From: Oleiagrimonas soli
GTDB lineage: Bacteria > Pseudomonadota > Gammaproteobacteria > Xanthomonadales > Rhodanobacteraceae
Direction of reading: 5' to 3'
NCBI RefSeq assembly: GCF_000761445.1
Contig: NZ_KN196470.1
Coordinates: forward strand, 1,162,823 to 1,226,822
DNA: 64,000 bases
Position 1 is the first letter of the stretch, and every line of letters begins with the position of its first letter. Below, one piece after another: positions 49,320 to 57,456 of this stretch. The position numbers and the translations under genes are program-made. The notes below the pieces were generated by a model. It saw only the letters and a program-made list of their open reading frames with translations, was not told where the DNA came from and searched no databases.

Positions 49320-50378
49320 ATGAAACGCGCCGTGATCCGCCGTTATCTGACCAACCTGCGCATCGAGCGCGACAACGCCGCGCTGTACGAGGGCCTGGCC
49401 GCGCTCAGCGACGATGCGCGCGCGGCGCGTGCCTACCGTCGCATTGCCAAGGCGGAGTGCGCCAACGCCGCGTTCTGGGTCGATCAGCTGAAGGAACTCG
49501 GCGTGGCGTCTCCGGAGCATCGGGCAAGCATTCGCGTGCGCATGCTGCTGTGGCTGGCGGAGCGTTTCGGCAGTGATTTCGTGATGCCGACGGTGGCCCG
49601 CATCACGCATGCCGACCATCACGCCACGCCGGTCGACCGGCAGGACTACCGCGACCATTTCCGCGACGCCGGCCACGCCTTGCCGCGTACCGGCCTGCGC
49701 GGGCAGGACGGCAACACGCTGCGCGCGGCGGTGCTGGGCGCCAACGACGGTCTGGTGTCCAACGTCAGTCTGGTGATGGGCATGGCCGGTGCCGCGGTGG
49801 CCGATCACGCCGTGCTGCTGGCGGGACTGGCCGGACTGGTCGCTGGCGCCTGCTCGATGGCGCTGGGCGAGTGGCTGTCGGTGAACAGCTCGCGCGAGTT
49901 CTACCAGGCGCAGATCACCGCGCGCGCCGAGCGGCTGGCGGTCGCGCCCGAGGACGTGCGCCAGCGCATCGCCGCGATCTACCGCGACAAGGGGCTGGGC
50001 GAAGCCGCCGCCGAGACCATGGCCGCGCAGCTGATCGAGAGTCCGCGCTCGGCGCTGGATCTGCTGGTGCGCGAGGACATGGGCGTGGATCCGGAAGATC
50101 TGGGCGGGTCGGCGTGGAGCGCGGCGATGTCGTCGTTCGCGCTGTTCGCGCTGGGTGCGGCGTTTCCGGTCGCGCCGTACCTGTTCCTGCACGGTCGCGC
50201 CGCGCTGGTCGGCAGCGTGATCGCGGCCGCCGCCGGGCTGGCGCTGATCGCGGCGGCGACGTCGCTGTTCACCGGTCGCCACGTCGGCTTCTCGATCACG
50301 CGACAGTTCGTCATCACCACGGCCGCGGCCGGCGTCACCTGGCTGCTCGGTCACGCGCTCGGTGCGGTGCTGAGCTGA
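49320..50378 (+). CDS. VIT1/CCC1-family transporter with N-terminal ferritin-like domain
   Basis: The 352-residue protein joins a ferritin-like helical part (about 1-120) to a VIT1/CCC1 membrane domain with LRAAVLGANDGLVSNVSLVMG, SMALGEWLSVNSSREFY and three C-terminal hydrophobic helices. Related fused proteins (MbfA) export iron or manganese from the cytosol. In the ferritin-like part Glu16 and Glu46 remain, but the ExxH motif reads ECAN, with Asn49 instead of His, and the second-half ligands are not evident. The gene starts 3 bases after the ArsC-like gene and is likely co-transcribed with dapD. Confidence 0.85.
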   Translation: MKRAVIRRYLTNLRIERDNAALYEGLAALSDDARAARAYRRIAKAECANAAFWVDQLKELGVASPEHRASIRVRMLLWLAERFGSDFVMPTVARITHADHHATPVDRQDYRDHFRDAGHALPRTGLRGQDGNTLRAAVLGANDGLVSNVSLVMGMAGAAVADHAVLLAGLAGLVAGACSMALGEWLSVNSSREFYQAQITARAERLAVAPEDVRQRIAAIYRDKGLGEAAAETMAAQLIESPRSALDLLVREDMGVDPEDLGGSAWSAAMSSFALFALGAAFPVAPYLFLHGRAALVGSVIAAAAGLALIAAATSLFTGRHVGFSITRQFVITTAAAGVTWLLGHALGAVLS

Positions 50379-50480
50379 CCGCGCCCGCGGCGTCGGGTCG
50401 CGGTTGCACGGCGATTCCGCGGGGCGATGCGATCCGCGTTCCCGGTTAGGCCGGCCCGTTCGCATGCATGGAGGGACATC

Positions 50481-50966
50481 GTGCGCATTCTGATCTTCGG
50501 CAATTCCGGCTCGGGCAAGAGCACGCTGGCGAAGGCGCTGGCCGCGCGCCACGGTTGCGCGCATTTGGATATGGACACCATCGTCTGGGAACCCGGACGC
50601 ATCGCCGAGGCGCGTCCGATGGATGCGGTGCGCGCCGATCTCGACGCCTTCCTCGCGCAGCATGCGAGTTGGGTCGTCGAGGGTTGCTACGGCGACCTTG
50701 TCGAGCATGCGGCGCATGCCTGCACGGAACTGATCTTCCTCCATCCCGGGTGCGAGGCCTGCCTGGCGAACAACCGACGGCGGCCATGGGAGCCGCACAA
50801 GTACGCCACGCCCGAACAGCAGGATGCGATGCTGGAATCGCTGCAGACCTGGGTGCGCGGCTACTACGAGCGCGACGACGCCTGGTCGTACGCCGCGCAC
50901 CGTCGCCTGTTCGACGCGCACGCGGGCGACAAGACCGAATACACCACGCTGCCGTCGCCGGACTGA
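50481..50966 (+). CDS. small P-loop NTPase, adenylate/shikimate kinase-like
   Basis: The 161-residue protein opens with ILIFGNSGSGKSTLAKAL, a Walker A motif at residues 7-15, followed by HLDMDTIVWEP and WVVEGCYGDLVEHA, typical of the adenylate-kinase-like small proteins often annotated as shikimate kinase or FlaR-like. It lacks the shikimate-binding residues needed for an AroK call. The GTG at 50481 is preceded by GGAGGG (50470-50475), which is better than any ATG in frame. Substrate unknown. It lies between the VIT1 gene and dapE. Confidence 0.8.
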   Translation: MRILIFGNSGSGKSTLAKALAARHGCAHLDMDTIVWEPGRIAEARPMDAVRADLDAFLAQHASWVVEGCYGDLVEHAAHACTELIFLHPGCEACLANNRRRPWEPHKYATPEQQDAMLESLQTWVRGYYERDDAWSYAAHRRLFDAHAGDKTEYTTLPSPD

Positions 50967-51035
50967 TACCGGACTTGCGCGACGTGCCGCCTTGCGTCAG
51001 CCTCGGCGCGGTACTTCCGCTTGCGTGTGCTTTCC

Positions 51036-52169
51036 ATGTCCGACGTGCTCGACCTCACCTGCGAACTGATCCGCCGCCGCTCCGTGACGCCGGACGATGA
51101 AGGCTGCCAGGACCTGATCGCCGAACGTCTGGCACGCGCCGGTTTCCGCATCGAGCGCCTGCGCTTCGGCGACGTCGACAACCTGTGGGCCACGCATGGC
51201 GCGGACGATGCGCCGACACTGGCGTTCCTCGGCCATACCGACGTGGTGCCGAGCGGCCCGGAAGACGCCTGGGCCACGCCGCCGTTCGAGCCGACGGTTC
51301 GTGATGGCGTGCTGTACGGTCGCGGCGCGGCGGACATGAAAGGCAGCGTCGCCGCGATGGTGGTGGCGCTGGAATCGTTCGTCGCCGCGCACCCCGATCA
51401 CGCGGGCCGGCTCGCGCTGCTGCTGACCAGCGACGAGGAAGGCGACGCCATCGACGGCGTGCGCAAGGTCGCCGAAGCCTTCGCGCAGCGCGGCGAACGC
51501 ATCGACTGGTGCGTGGTTGGCGAACCTTCGGCGAAGGATGCGCTGGGCGATCTGATCCGCGTCGGTCGGCGCGGCTCGCTGTCGGCCACGCTGACGGTGC
51601 GCGGCGTGCAGGGTCACGTGGCCTATCCGCACAAGGCCGACAATCCCATTCATCGCTTCGCGCCCGCGCTGGCCGAATTGGTGGCCGAGCACTGGGACGA
51701 CGGCAACGACGATTTCCCGCCGACCTCGCTGCAGGTGTCCAACCTCCATGCCGGCACCGGCGCCAACAACGTCATTCCCGGCACGCTCGAAGCGCTGTTC
51801 AACTTCCGCTACAGCACGGCCAGCACCGCCGAGCAACTGCGCGCGCGCGCCGAGGCGATCCTCGACCGGCACGGCCTCGACTGGCAGATTCGCTGGCACG
51901 ATTCCGGCCGTCCGTTCCTGTCGCCGCCGAATGGCCGATTGCGCGAGACGGTGGTCGCCGTCTGCCGCGAACGGGCCGGCGTCGAGCCGGAACAGAGCAC
52001 CGGCGGCGGCACCTCGGACGGACGCTTCATCGCGCCGCTGGGCGTCGAGGTGGTCGAACTCGGGCCAGTCAACGCCACCATTCACAAGGTCGACGAATGC
52101 GTCGCGGTCGCCGATCTGGAACGTCTTCCGGCGCTGTACGAAGCGATCGCCGAACGCCTGCTGGCGTAA
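51036..52169 (+). CDS. dapE: Succinyl-diaminopimelate desuccinylase
   Basis: DapE is a dizinc M20 hydrolase that removes succinate from N-succinyl-L,L-diaminopimelate. The 377-residue protein (E. coli 375) has [10 protein letters not shown] with the first zinc His, [11 protein letters not shown] with the bridging Asp, [11 protein letters not shown] with the catalytic Glu pair, VGEPS and the C-terminal [11 protein letters not shown] and NATIHKVDE. An in-frame TTG lies 15 bases upstream; ATG 51036 matches the family start. Confidence 0.96.
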   Translation: MSDVLDLTCELIRRRSVTPDDEGCQDLIAERLARAGFRIERLRFGDVDNLWATHGADDAPTLAFLGHTDVVPSGPEDAWATPPFEPTVRDGVLYGRGAADMKGSVAAMVVALESFVAAHPDHAGRLALLLTSDEEGDAIDGVRKVAEAFAQRGERIDWCVVGEPSAKDALGDLIRVGRRGSLSATLTVRGVQGHVAYPHKADNPIHRFAPALAELVAEHWDDGNDDFPPTSLQVSNLHAGTGANNVIPGTLEALFNFRYSTASTAEQLRARAEAILDRHGLDWQIRWHDSGRPFLSPPNGRLRETVVAVCRERAGVEPEQSTGGGTSDGRFIAPLGVEVVELGPVNATIHKVDECVAVADLERLPALYEAIAERLLA

Positions 52170-52298
52170 CGCATCGGTGCATCACAGCGAGGCGCACAAC
52201 GGCACCCTGGGTCGGAACGGTGGACGCATCCGTTACAGCTTATTTGCGCTGGGCGCACGAAGAACACCGATCGCCTCGGCGAGCCGGACGGGTTGCGC

Positions 52299-52658
52299 CT
52301 ATTCCGGCAACTCCAGCCAGTTCTGCAGCCGGGCGTGGTCTTCGTCGCTGATAGCGACGATGCGGTAGCCGACCCAGTACTGATCCGTGGACGCGGCCTG
52401 ATCGTGCCACTGTTCCTGCACGCCGACCTCGATGTTCAGCGTGGTACCGTTCTTGAGGGGCAAGGGCAGGATGATCTGGTAGATCGCATTGCTGTCCGGG
52501 CGCGTGGCGCCGATCAGCATCACGCCGGTCCGAGACATGTTGCCGATGTGCCCCATGGACAGACCGGTGATGACGTTGATTACCGGTTCGGTCGATTCCA
52601 CCGACTTGCGGTGAGCCCGGCGATCGTCGCGTTGCTGGGTGTCCTGGCCGATGTGCAT
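52299..52658 (-). CDS. PilZ-domain protein, probable cyclic-di-GMP receptor
   Basis: The 119-residue protein is a single PilZ domain. It has RRAHR at residues 13-17 and NMSRTG at 40-45, matching the RxxxR and (D/N)xSxxG signature of c-di-GMP-binding PilZ proteins, and then a beta-barrel with LPLPLKNGTTLNIEV and YWVGYRIVAIS. Both ligand motifs are intact, so it likely binds c-di-GMP. Its ATG overlaps the stop of the DUF1631 gene as TGATG, so the two proteins are made together. The 52170-52298 gap to convergent dapE shows no clear structure. Confidence 0.9.
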   Translation of the reverse strand: MHIGQDTQQRDDRRAHRKSVESTEPVINVITGLSMGHIGNMSRTGVMLIGATRPDSNAIYQIILPLPLKNGTTLNIEVGVQEQWHDQAASTDQYWVGYRIVAISDEDHARLQNWLELPE

Positions 52659-54835
52659 CAAGCGCCTCCCCGGTGGCTGGTCGGCGGGTGCAGGCCTTGC
52701 TCGCGGGTGACGATGCGCCAGGCCTGATCAACCACGTTCTCATGGATATCCGTCAGTTCACGGATATGACCGGCGGCGATGGCCTGGGCCAGCTTGAGTT
52801 CGCCGAGTTCCTGCGCGCGTCGGCCGCTGCGGGTGACGAACAGGCTGTGTCCGGTCAGTGGCGAGTACCACGCGAGCCTGCGCTGGATGCCCTGCGTGCC
52901 CGCGGGACCCCGGAATTCGAACCACACCCCGGCCGGCAAGGTGCGCAGGTGTCGATGGATGCGAAGCACTTCGGGACTGGCCTTGAGCGAGGAACCGAAC
53001 GCGGCGGCGTCGTTGGCCGCGCCGATCGCGGAAGGCGGCGTCTCGACGCTTGCCGGCGCGTGATCGGTGTCCGGCCCCGGACGACGCTGCGCGGCCCGGC
53101 CGGCCTCGATCATGCGGCTCACGACCGGGTCAATCTCATCGGCGGGCATGCCGATCTGACGAAGTCCGATCTCCAGTTCCTGTCGCAGCATGTCGGCATG
53201 ATCCAGCGGCCGGATGCCGAGCACCTGTTCGGTCGCGTAGAGGCGGTTCTTGAACGCGGTGCTGTCCTCGCCGTTGCGCAGCAGGGTCAGCGACATCACA
53301 TCCATCCAACTGCGGTGCATCTGCTGCAGCGCCGCCTGCTGGCGTGGTGAGGCGGCGACGCGTTCACTCAGCAGTTCGGCGGTGCGGTGACGGGCTTCCT
53401 CCAGGCGCTCCAGTCCGCGCATGGCATCGACCTGCTGTTCCTCGACCAGCTGCGTTTCGTGTTGCAGGCGCGCCACTTGCCGTTCGATACCCTCCAGCAG
53501 TTTTTCATACACCGCCGCCTCCGGAGCAGCGCGCCCGGCATGCACGATCAGCGCTTCCAGGTCGATGCGCAATTCGTGGTGCGGCGATTCGCTGGCGTCG
53601 TCGAGCCAGTCGCGGGCGATCTCGGTAATCCGGCCGAGCACCTGACGCGCCGGATGCCGGTGCTGTTCGAAGAAGCTCGGATCGCGCAGGGCGACGCGCA
53701 GCAGCGGAAGCTGCAGGTCGTACAGCAGCGACTGGGCGTCGAGGGTCTGCGGCAGTTGCTGTGCGATCTTCGCGAACAGCCGCACGATCATCTCCAGGGT
53801 GTATTCCTGCTCGGCGTCGAGGTCCACGTGCCCGGTCTGCGCCGAGCGCCTGGCGTTGAGCTGCAGCAGCAGTTCCTCGCGCAGGCGCTTGGGCTGGTTC
53901 AATTCGAACCAGGTCCGTTCGTCGACCTGGGCGAAGTGTTCCTGCAAGGCGGTCAACGCGGCCTGCAATTGGTCGTTGCTGACGCGGCCTTCCGCAGACG
54001 TGCCGGCGGAAGGCTTGCCCGCGGCGGTTTTGTGCGAAGGCGTTTCGCTCGCCGCAGGTTCGGCACGGATGCTCGCGGCCGGCGTCGGGGCGACGGCGGC
54101 CGTGGAGGCTTTCCGCGTGCCGCTCTGCCGCGATGGATCGCGTGGCAGGGCGAACGGACGGAGGCCCGGCAGGATGCCCGCCTCGCGCAGATGCGTGTTG
54201 ACCAGCGCATGCAGCGAGGCGAGTTCATCGATCAGGCTGCTTTCCAGACTCTGCAGCAGCAGCAGCTCGTGTGCGGTGGGCATCTTCAGTGCGTTGCTAG
54301 CGTCGCGGAAAGCGCGCGCCATGGCCTGGGGACCGACCGGAAGCTCGCTGCTCTCCACCGGCGCCGTGCCCAGCAGCACCGCGATGCGGTAACCCAGTTC
54401 GATCAGCTCCTGGCCGCCGCGGACCTTGCTGCGCGCGACCAGCTGGTCCAGCGCGGCATCCAGGTCGTGCGTCATGGTGTCGAGTAGGCTGAGCGTGCGG
54501 GGCGCGGAGGCGGAGACCTTGCCCGCCTGCGCGCCGAGTTGGTCGAAGGCCTTGTCGATGCTGGCGGTGAACTGCTGGTCGAACGCCTGTCTGTGTTCGC
54601 GTAGGCGCGACATGGTGTCGAGGTAGCTCTGCTGATCCAGGTGACTGCGGCTGCCGTTGGCCAGTTCCTGCAGTTGGTGACCGAAATGCGTCAGGCCGCG
54701 TTCGAGAGGCTCGTTCAGCCATGCGCTGCATTGGGTGCGCAGTTCTGTGAGTAGTCGTTTGCTCCGTTCCGACCCGGCTGCAGCGGTCCGGTGCGTGTTC
54801 GTCCGTCCCTCCGAACTCGATGGCTCATGATGCAT
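52658..54835 (-). CDS. DUF1631 family protein
   Basis: The 725-residue protein is acidic, almost entirely helical and soluble, with a polar N-terminus, a central Ala/Pro/Ser-rich linker (about 235-275) and a conserved second half with LNQPKRLREELLLQLNARR and a C-terminal part reading VWFEFRGPAGTQGIQRRLAWYSP and SLFVTRSGRRAQEL. That last part resembles the PilZ-like beta region often seen at the end of DUF1631 proteins. The family has sometimes been mis-annotated as thymidine phosphorylase, and its function is not established. Coupling to a PilZ gene suggests a c-di-GMP-related role. Confidence 0.88.
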   Translation of the reverse strand: MHHEPSSSEGRTNTHRTAAAGSERSKRLLTELRTQCSAWLNEPLERGLTHFGHQLQELANGSRSHLDQQSYLDTMSRLREHRQAFDQQFTASIDKAFDQLGAQAGKVSASAPRTLSLLDTMTHDLDAALDQLVARSKVRGGQELIELGYRIAVLLGTAPVESSELPVGPQAMARAFRDASNALKMPTAHELLLLQSLESSLIDELASLHALVNTHLREAGILPGLRPFALPRDPSRQSGTRKASTAAVAPTPAASIRAEPAASETPSHKTAAGKPSAGTSAEGRVSNDQLQAALTALQEHFAQVDERTWFELNQPKRLREELLLQLNARRSAQTGHVDLDAEQEYTLEMIVRLFAKIAQQLPQTLDAQSLLYDLQLPLLRVALRDPSFFEQHRHPARQVLGRITEIARDWLDDASESPHHELRIDLEALIVHAGRAAPEAAVYEKLLEGIERQVARLQHETQLVEEQQVDAMRGLERLEEARHRTAELLSERVAASPRQQAALQQMHRSWMDVMSLTLLRNGEDSTAFKNRLYATEQVLGIRPLDHADMLRQELEIGLRQIGMPADEIDPVVSRMIEAGRAAQRRPGPDTDHAPASVETPPSAIGAANDAAAFGSSLKASPEVLRIHRHLRTLPAGVWFEFRGPAGTQGIQRRLAWYSPLTGHSLFVTRSGRRAQELGELKLAQAIAAGHIRELTDIHENVVDQAWRIVTREQGLHPPTSHRGGA

Positions 54836-55057
54836 GGCGCCCTCGCGTCGATGATTTGACGGTTTCAGTGTATGCCTACTGAGAAAGTTTTGTCCGGAAC
54901 GACGTGTCTGGTTCAGATTTCTGACAGGGTGTGGTGCGCCGGATCGAGCCGCCGCTGTCGCTCGGGTCAGGCCTCATGCTCGGGTGAGGGCGCACGCTGG
55001 GGGCTGCCGGAGGCGGTGTAGCATGCAACGACTCAACACCGAAAGATGGGGCGGCCC

Positions 55058-55834
55058 ATGTCGAACAAATGGATCTCCGGTTTCGTGCGCGGCCTGTCGC
55101 TTGCGCTGTTGCTGATTCCCTTGGCGGCGTCCGCGGCCGGTCGGTCGGTGACGCTGACCGCGAAGGACGGCGTCACCGTGTATGGCACCGCTACATCCGC
55201 CGTCGGACATGCGGGCCGTCTGCTCCTGTTGTTCCATCAGGCCGGGGCCAGCCGCCACGAATACGACCCGCTGATTGCCACGTTCACGAAGCTCGGCTAC
55301 GACACGCTGGCGATCGATCAGCGCTCGGGCGGAAGCCTGTTCGGCGGCCGCAACCGCACGGTGGTGAAGCTGGGGCATTCCGCGAGCTATCTCGAAGCGC
55401 TGCCGGATCTGGAAGCGGCGCTGACCTGGGCGCGGGCGCGCGGATATCGCACCATCGTCGCGGTTGGCAGTTCCTATACCTCGTCGCTGGTGCTGCTGTT
55501 GGCGGCCAGGCATCCGCAGGCGATCACGGCGGTAGCGAGCTTTTCGCCGGGCGAGTATTTCGCCGACAAGAATCTCGTCAAGCAGGCGGCGGCGAAGGTG
55601 ACGGTGCCGCTTTACGTCACTACCGATCCGGCCGAGTCGGAGCGCGTGGACGAGGTGCTGCGCGATGCGCATGGCGCCAACATTACGCGGTATCGACCGG
55701 CGTCCGGCGTGCACGGCGCGTCGACCCTGGTCTGCGCGCGCGATCCGGATGGCTGCAAGGCCAATCTGGCCAGCTTCGAGGCGTTTCTGCGCAAGGTCGG
55801 CGATGTGCCGGCTTCGGCTGCGGGAGCCCGCTGA
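55058..55834 (+). CDS. exported alpha/beta-hydrolase-fold protein
   Basis: The 258-residue protein has a signal peptide (about 1-27, ending AASAAG) and an alpha/beta hydrolase core: LLLLFHQAGASRHEY with the oxyanion region, a nucleophile elbow GSSYT at 137-141, TDPAES for the acid and GVHGAS for the His. The elbow deviates from GxSxG because the last Gly is Thr141. No substrate is evident. ATG 55058 gives the better signal peptide and has GGGGCGG upstream; ATG 55046 is possible. The next gene starts 2 bases after its stop. Confidence 0.75.
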   Translation: MSNKWISGFVRGLSLALLLIPLAASAAGRSVTLTAKDGVTVYGTATSAVGHAGRLLLLFHQAGASRHEYDPLIATFTKLGYDTLAIDQRSGGSLFGGRNRTVVKLGHSASYLEALPDLEAALTWARARGYRTIVAVGSSYTSSLVLLLAARHPQAITAVASFSPGEYFADKNLVKQAAAKVTVPLYVTTDPAESERVDEVLRDAHGANITRYRPASGVHGASTLVCARDPDGCKANLASFEAFLRKVGDVPASAAGAR

Positions 55835-55836
55835 GC

Positions 55837-56664
55837 ATGGTGGCTTGCTTCGCTCGCATGTTTGCCATGCTGATCTTCGCCGTGACGCTTGCGGCATGTC
55901 AGCGTTCGCCTTCGTCGGATACGGCTGCCACGGCGGGCTCTCTGGCGGCGGCTTCGAGTTCGTCGACGCCGCTGGAACTGCATGTCAGCAACGCGCGCTA
56001 TCGCATCGACGTCACCTATCCACCGCTGTCACCCGAAGCCGATGTGCTCATGCATACGTTGCACGAGCGTACGCAGGCGGCGCGTGCGGAACTGATGAGG
56101 GCCTTGCCGAATGTGTCGTCGCTGCCTGCCGAGGCGCGCCGCCCGCTGCAGCTGATGATCGACTACACGGTCGCCGCACGCACACCGGTGTTCGTCAGCG
56201 TGCGCGAGCAGGGGATGATGGATACCGGCGGCGCGCATCCGATCCCGCTGGACGCTACGTTCGTGTTCGACATGCAGCATGCCCGGCTGGTGACGCTGGA
56301 CGATCTGTTCACCGATCCCGCCAGGGCGCGGGCGTGGCTTTCCGAGGCTGCGCGCAAGGCGCTCTATGCGAAGCTGCTGGACAAGGTGCCGGGCGGCGAC
56401 AAGACGCCGGCCAAGGCGCGCAAGGCATGGCAGGACAACATGCGCGCGATGATCGATGCGGGCACGCAGCCGACCGCGCAAAACTTCAAGGGTTTTCTGA
56501 TCGACGGCGGAGGTCTGGCCTCGCCGCCGTCCCTGGTGCTGGTGTTTCCGCCCTATCAGGTGGCGCCCTACGTGTATGGCGCGCAGACCGTGCGCGTGCC
56601 GGTGCAGACGTTCGCGACACTGCTGAAGCCTGCGTACCGGGGCGCGTTCGGTCTGGCGCCCTGA
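55837..56664 (+). CDS. lipoprotein with DUF3298/DUF4163-type domain
   Basis: The 275-residue protein has a lipoprotein signal ending VTLAAC (lipobox LAAC), a Ser/Ala-rich linker and a domain from about residue 47 on, starting ARYRIDVTYPPLS and ending in LVLVFPPYQVAPYVYGAQTVRVP, which is the RsiV/DUF3298-like pattern with DTGGAHPIPLD in the middle. RsiV-like domains bind lysozyme in Firmicutes; whether this protein does so is unknown. GGAG upstream supports ATG 55837. It is convergent with dsbG, 12 bases away. Confidence 0.8.
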   Translation: MVACFARMFAMLIFAVTLAACQRSPSSDTAATAGSLAAASSSSTPLELHVSNARYRIDVTYPPLSPEADVLMHTLHERTQAARAELMRALPNVSSLPAEARRPLQLMIDYTVAARTPVFVSVREQGMMDTGGAHPIPLDATFVFDMQHARLVTLDDLFTDPARARAWLSEAARKALYAKLLDKVPGGDKTPAKARKAWQDNMRAMIDAGTQPTAQNFKGFLIDGGGLASPPSLVLVFPPYQVAPYVYGAQTVRVPVQTFATLLKPAYRGAFGLAP

Positions 56665-56676
56665 TGGCGTCCGACC

Positions 56677-57456
56677 TCAGGGGCCGAAGATCGCCTTGAG
56701 TCCTGCGTCCGAGGGCACGCCGCTGACCGTCTGCACGCGCCCCTGCGCATCCTGATAGACGATGCCCGGCGTGCCCTGCAGGCCGAACTCCTGCATCAGG
56801 GCGATGTTCGCGGCGATCTTGTCGCGCGTCGCCGACGGAATCTTCGCGGCCAGCTTGATCGGGCTGTCGCGGAAGTCCTTCTCGTTGCGCGCGAAGGCCT
56901 TGATCGGATCGGGCGCGTCGAGCACCGACACTGCGCGCGGCAGGCTCTGCTGCTTGATGACCGCGACCAGCAGGTAGCGCACCTGCACCTCGCCCTTGTT
57001 CACCTGCGGCCGGATCGCGCTCCACAGGCGATGGCAATACGGGCACTCGGTATCGGTGAACACGTAGACGACGCGTTTGGCGCCCTTGGGTCCCTCGGCG
57101 ATCCAGTCTGCCTTCTGCAGTTTCGACCAGGCGTTCTTGCCCAGGCCGGCCATCGCGTGCTGGGCGAAGGCGTCGCGGGTCAGGTCCGAGCCGTCCGCGG
57201 CGAACAGGTTGCCGACCACCGTGTGCTTGCCGTCGGGCAGCAGGTAGACCGGCATCGGCTGACCGCGGTAGACGCCGATGAAGCCCTTGAAGCCGTCCGG
57301 GGCGGGCATGGTGCCGCGGATCTCGATGCCGGCGGATTTCAGCGCGCGCACGGGGGCGGGATACGCGGTCGGCTGCGTGTCAGCTGCGCGCGCGCAACCG
57401 GTCAGCGCTAGGAACAGGCCCAGCAGGGCCAGCGAGAGCAAGGTGTTCGATTTCAA
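56677..57456 (-). CDS. dsbG: DsbG-like thiol:disulfide interchange protein, probable lipoprotein
   Basis: DsbC/DsbG proteins isomerise or reduce wrong disulfides in periplasmic proteins. The 259-residue product has an N-terminal dimerisation-like domain and a thioredoxin domain with FTDTECPYCHRLW (CPYC active site) and the cis-Pro loop LQGTPGIVYQD; the VRYLLVAVIKQQS stretch is DsbG-like. The signal ends LALTGC, a lipobox, so the protein is probably lipid-anchored. The start is TTG at 57456: CGGAG is correctly spaced and TTGA overlaps the stop of the upstream gene by 4 bases. Confidence 0.85.
   Translation of the reverse strand: MKSNTLLSLALLGLFLALTGCARAADTQPTAYPAPVRALKSAGIEIRGTMPAPDGFKGFIGVYRGQPMPVYLLPDGKHTVVGNLFAADGSDLTRDAFAQHAMAGLGKNAWSKLQKADWIAEGPKGAKRVVYVFTDTECPYCHRLWSAIRPQVNKGEVQVRYLLVAVIKQQSLPRAVSVLDAPDPIKAFARNEKDFRDSPIKLAAKIPSATRDKIAANIALMQEFGLQGTPGIVYQDAQGRVQTVSGVPSDAGLKAIFGP

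Noticed and set aside
52658-54835. Thymidine phosphorylase annotation for the DUF1631 protein
   Set aside because: None of the phosphorylase motifs is present; this label is a known mis-annotation of the family.
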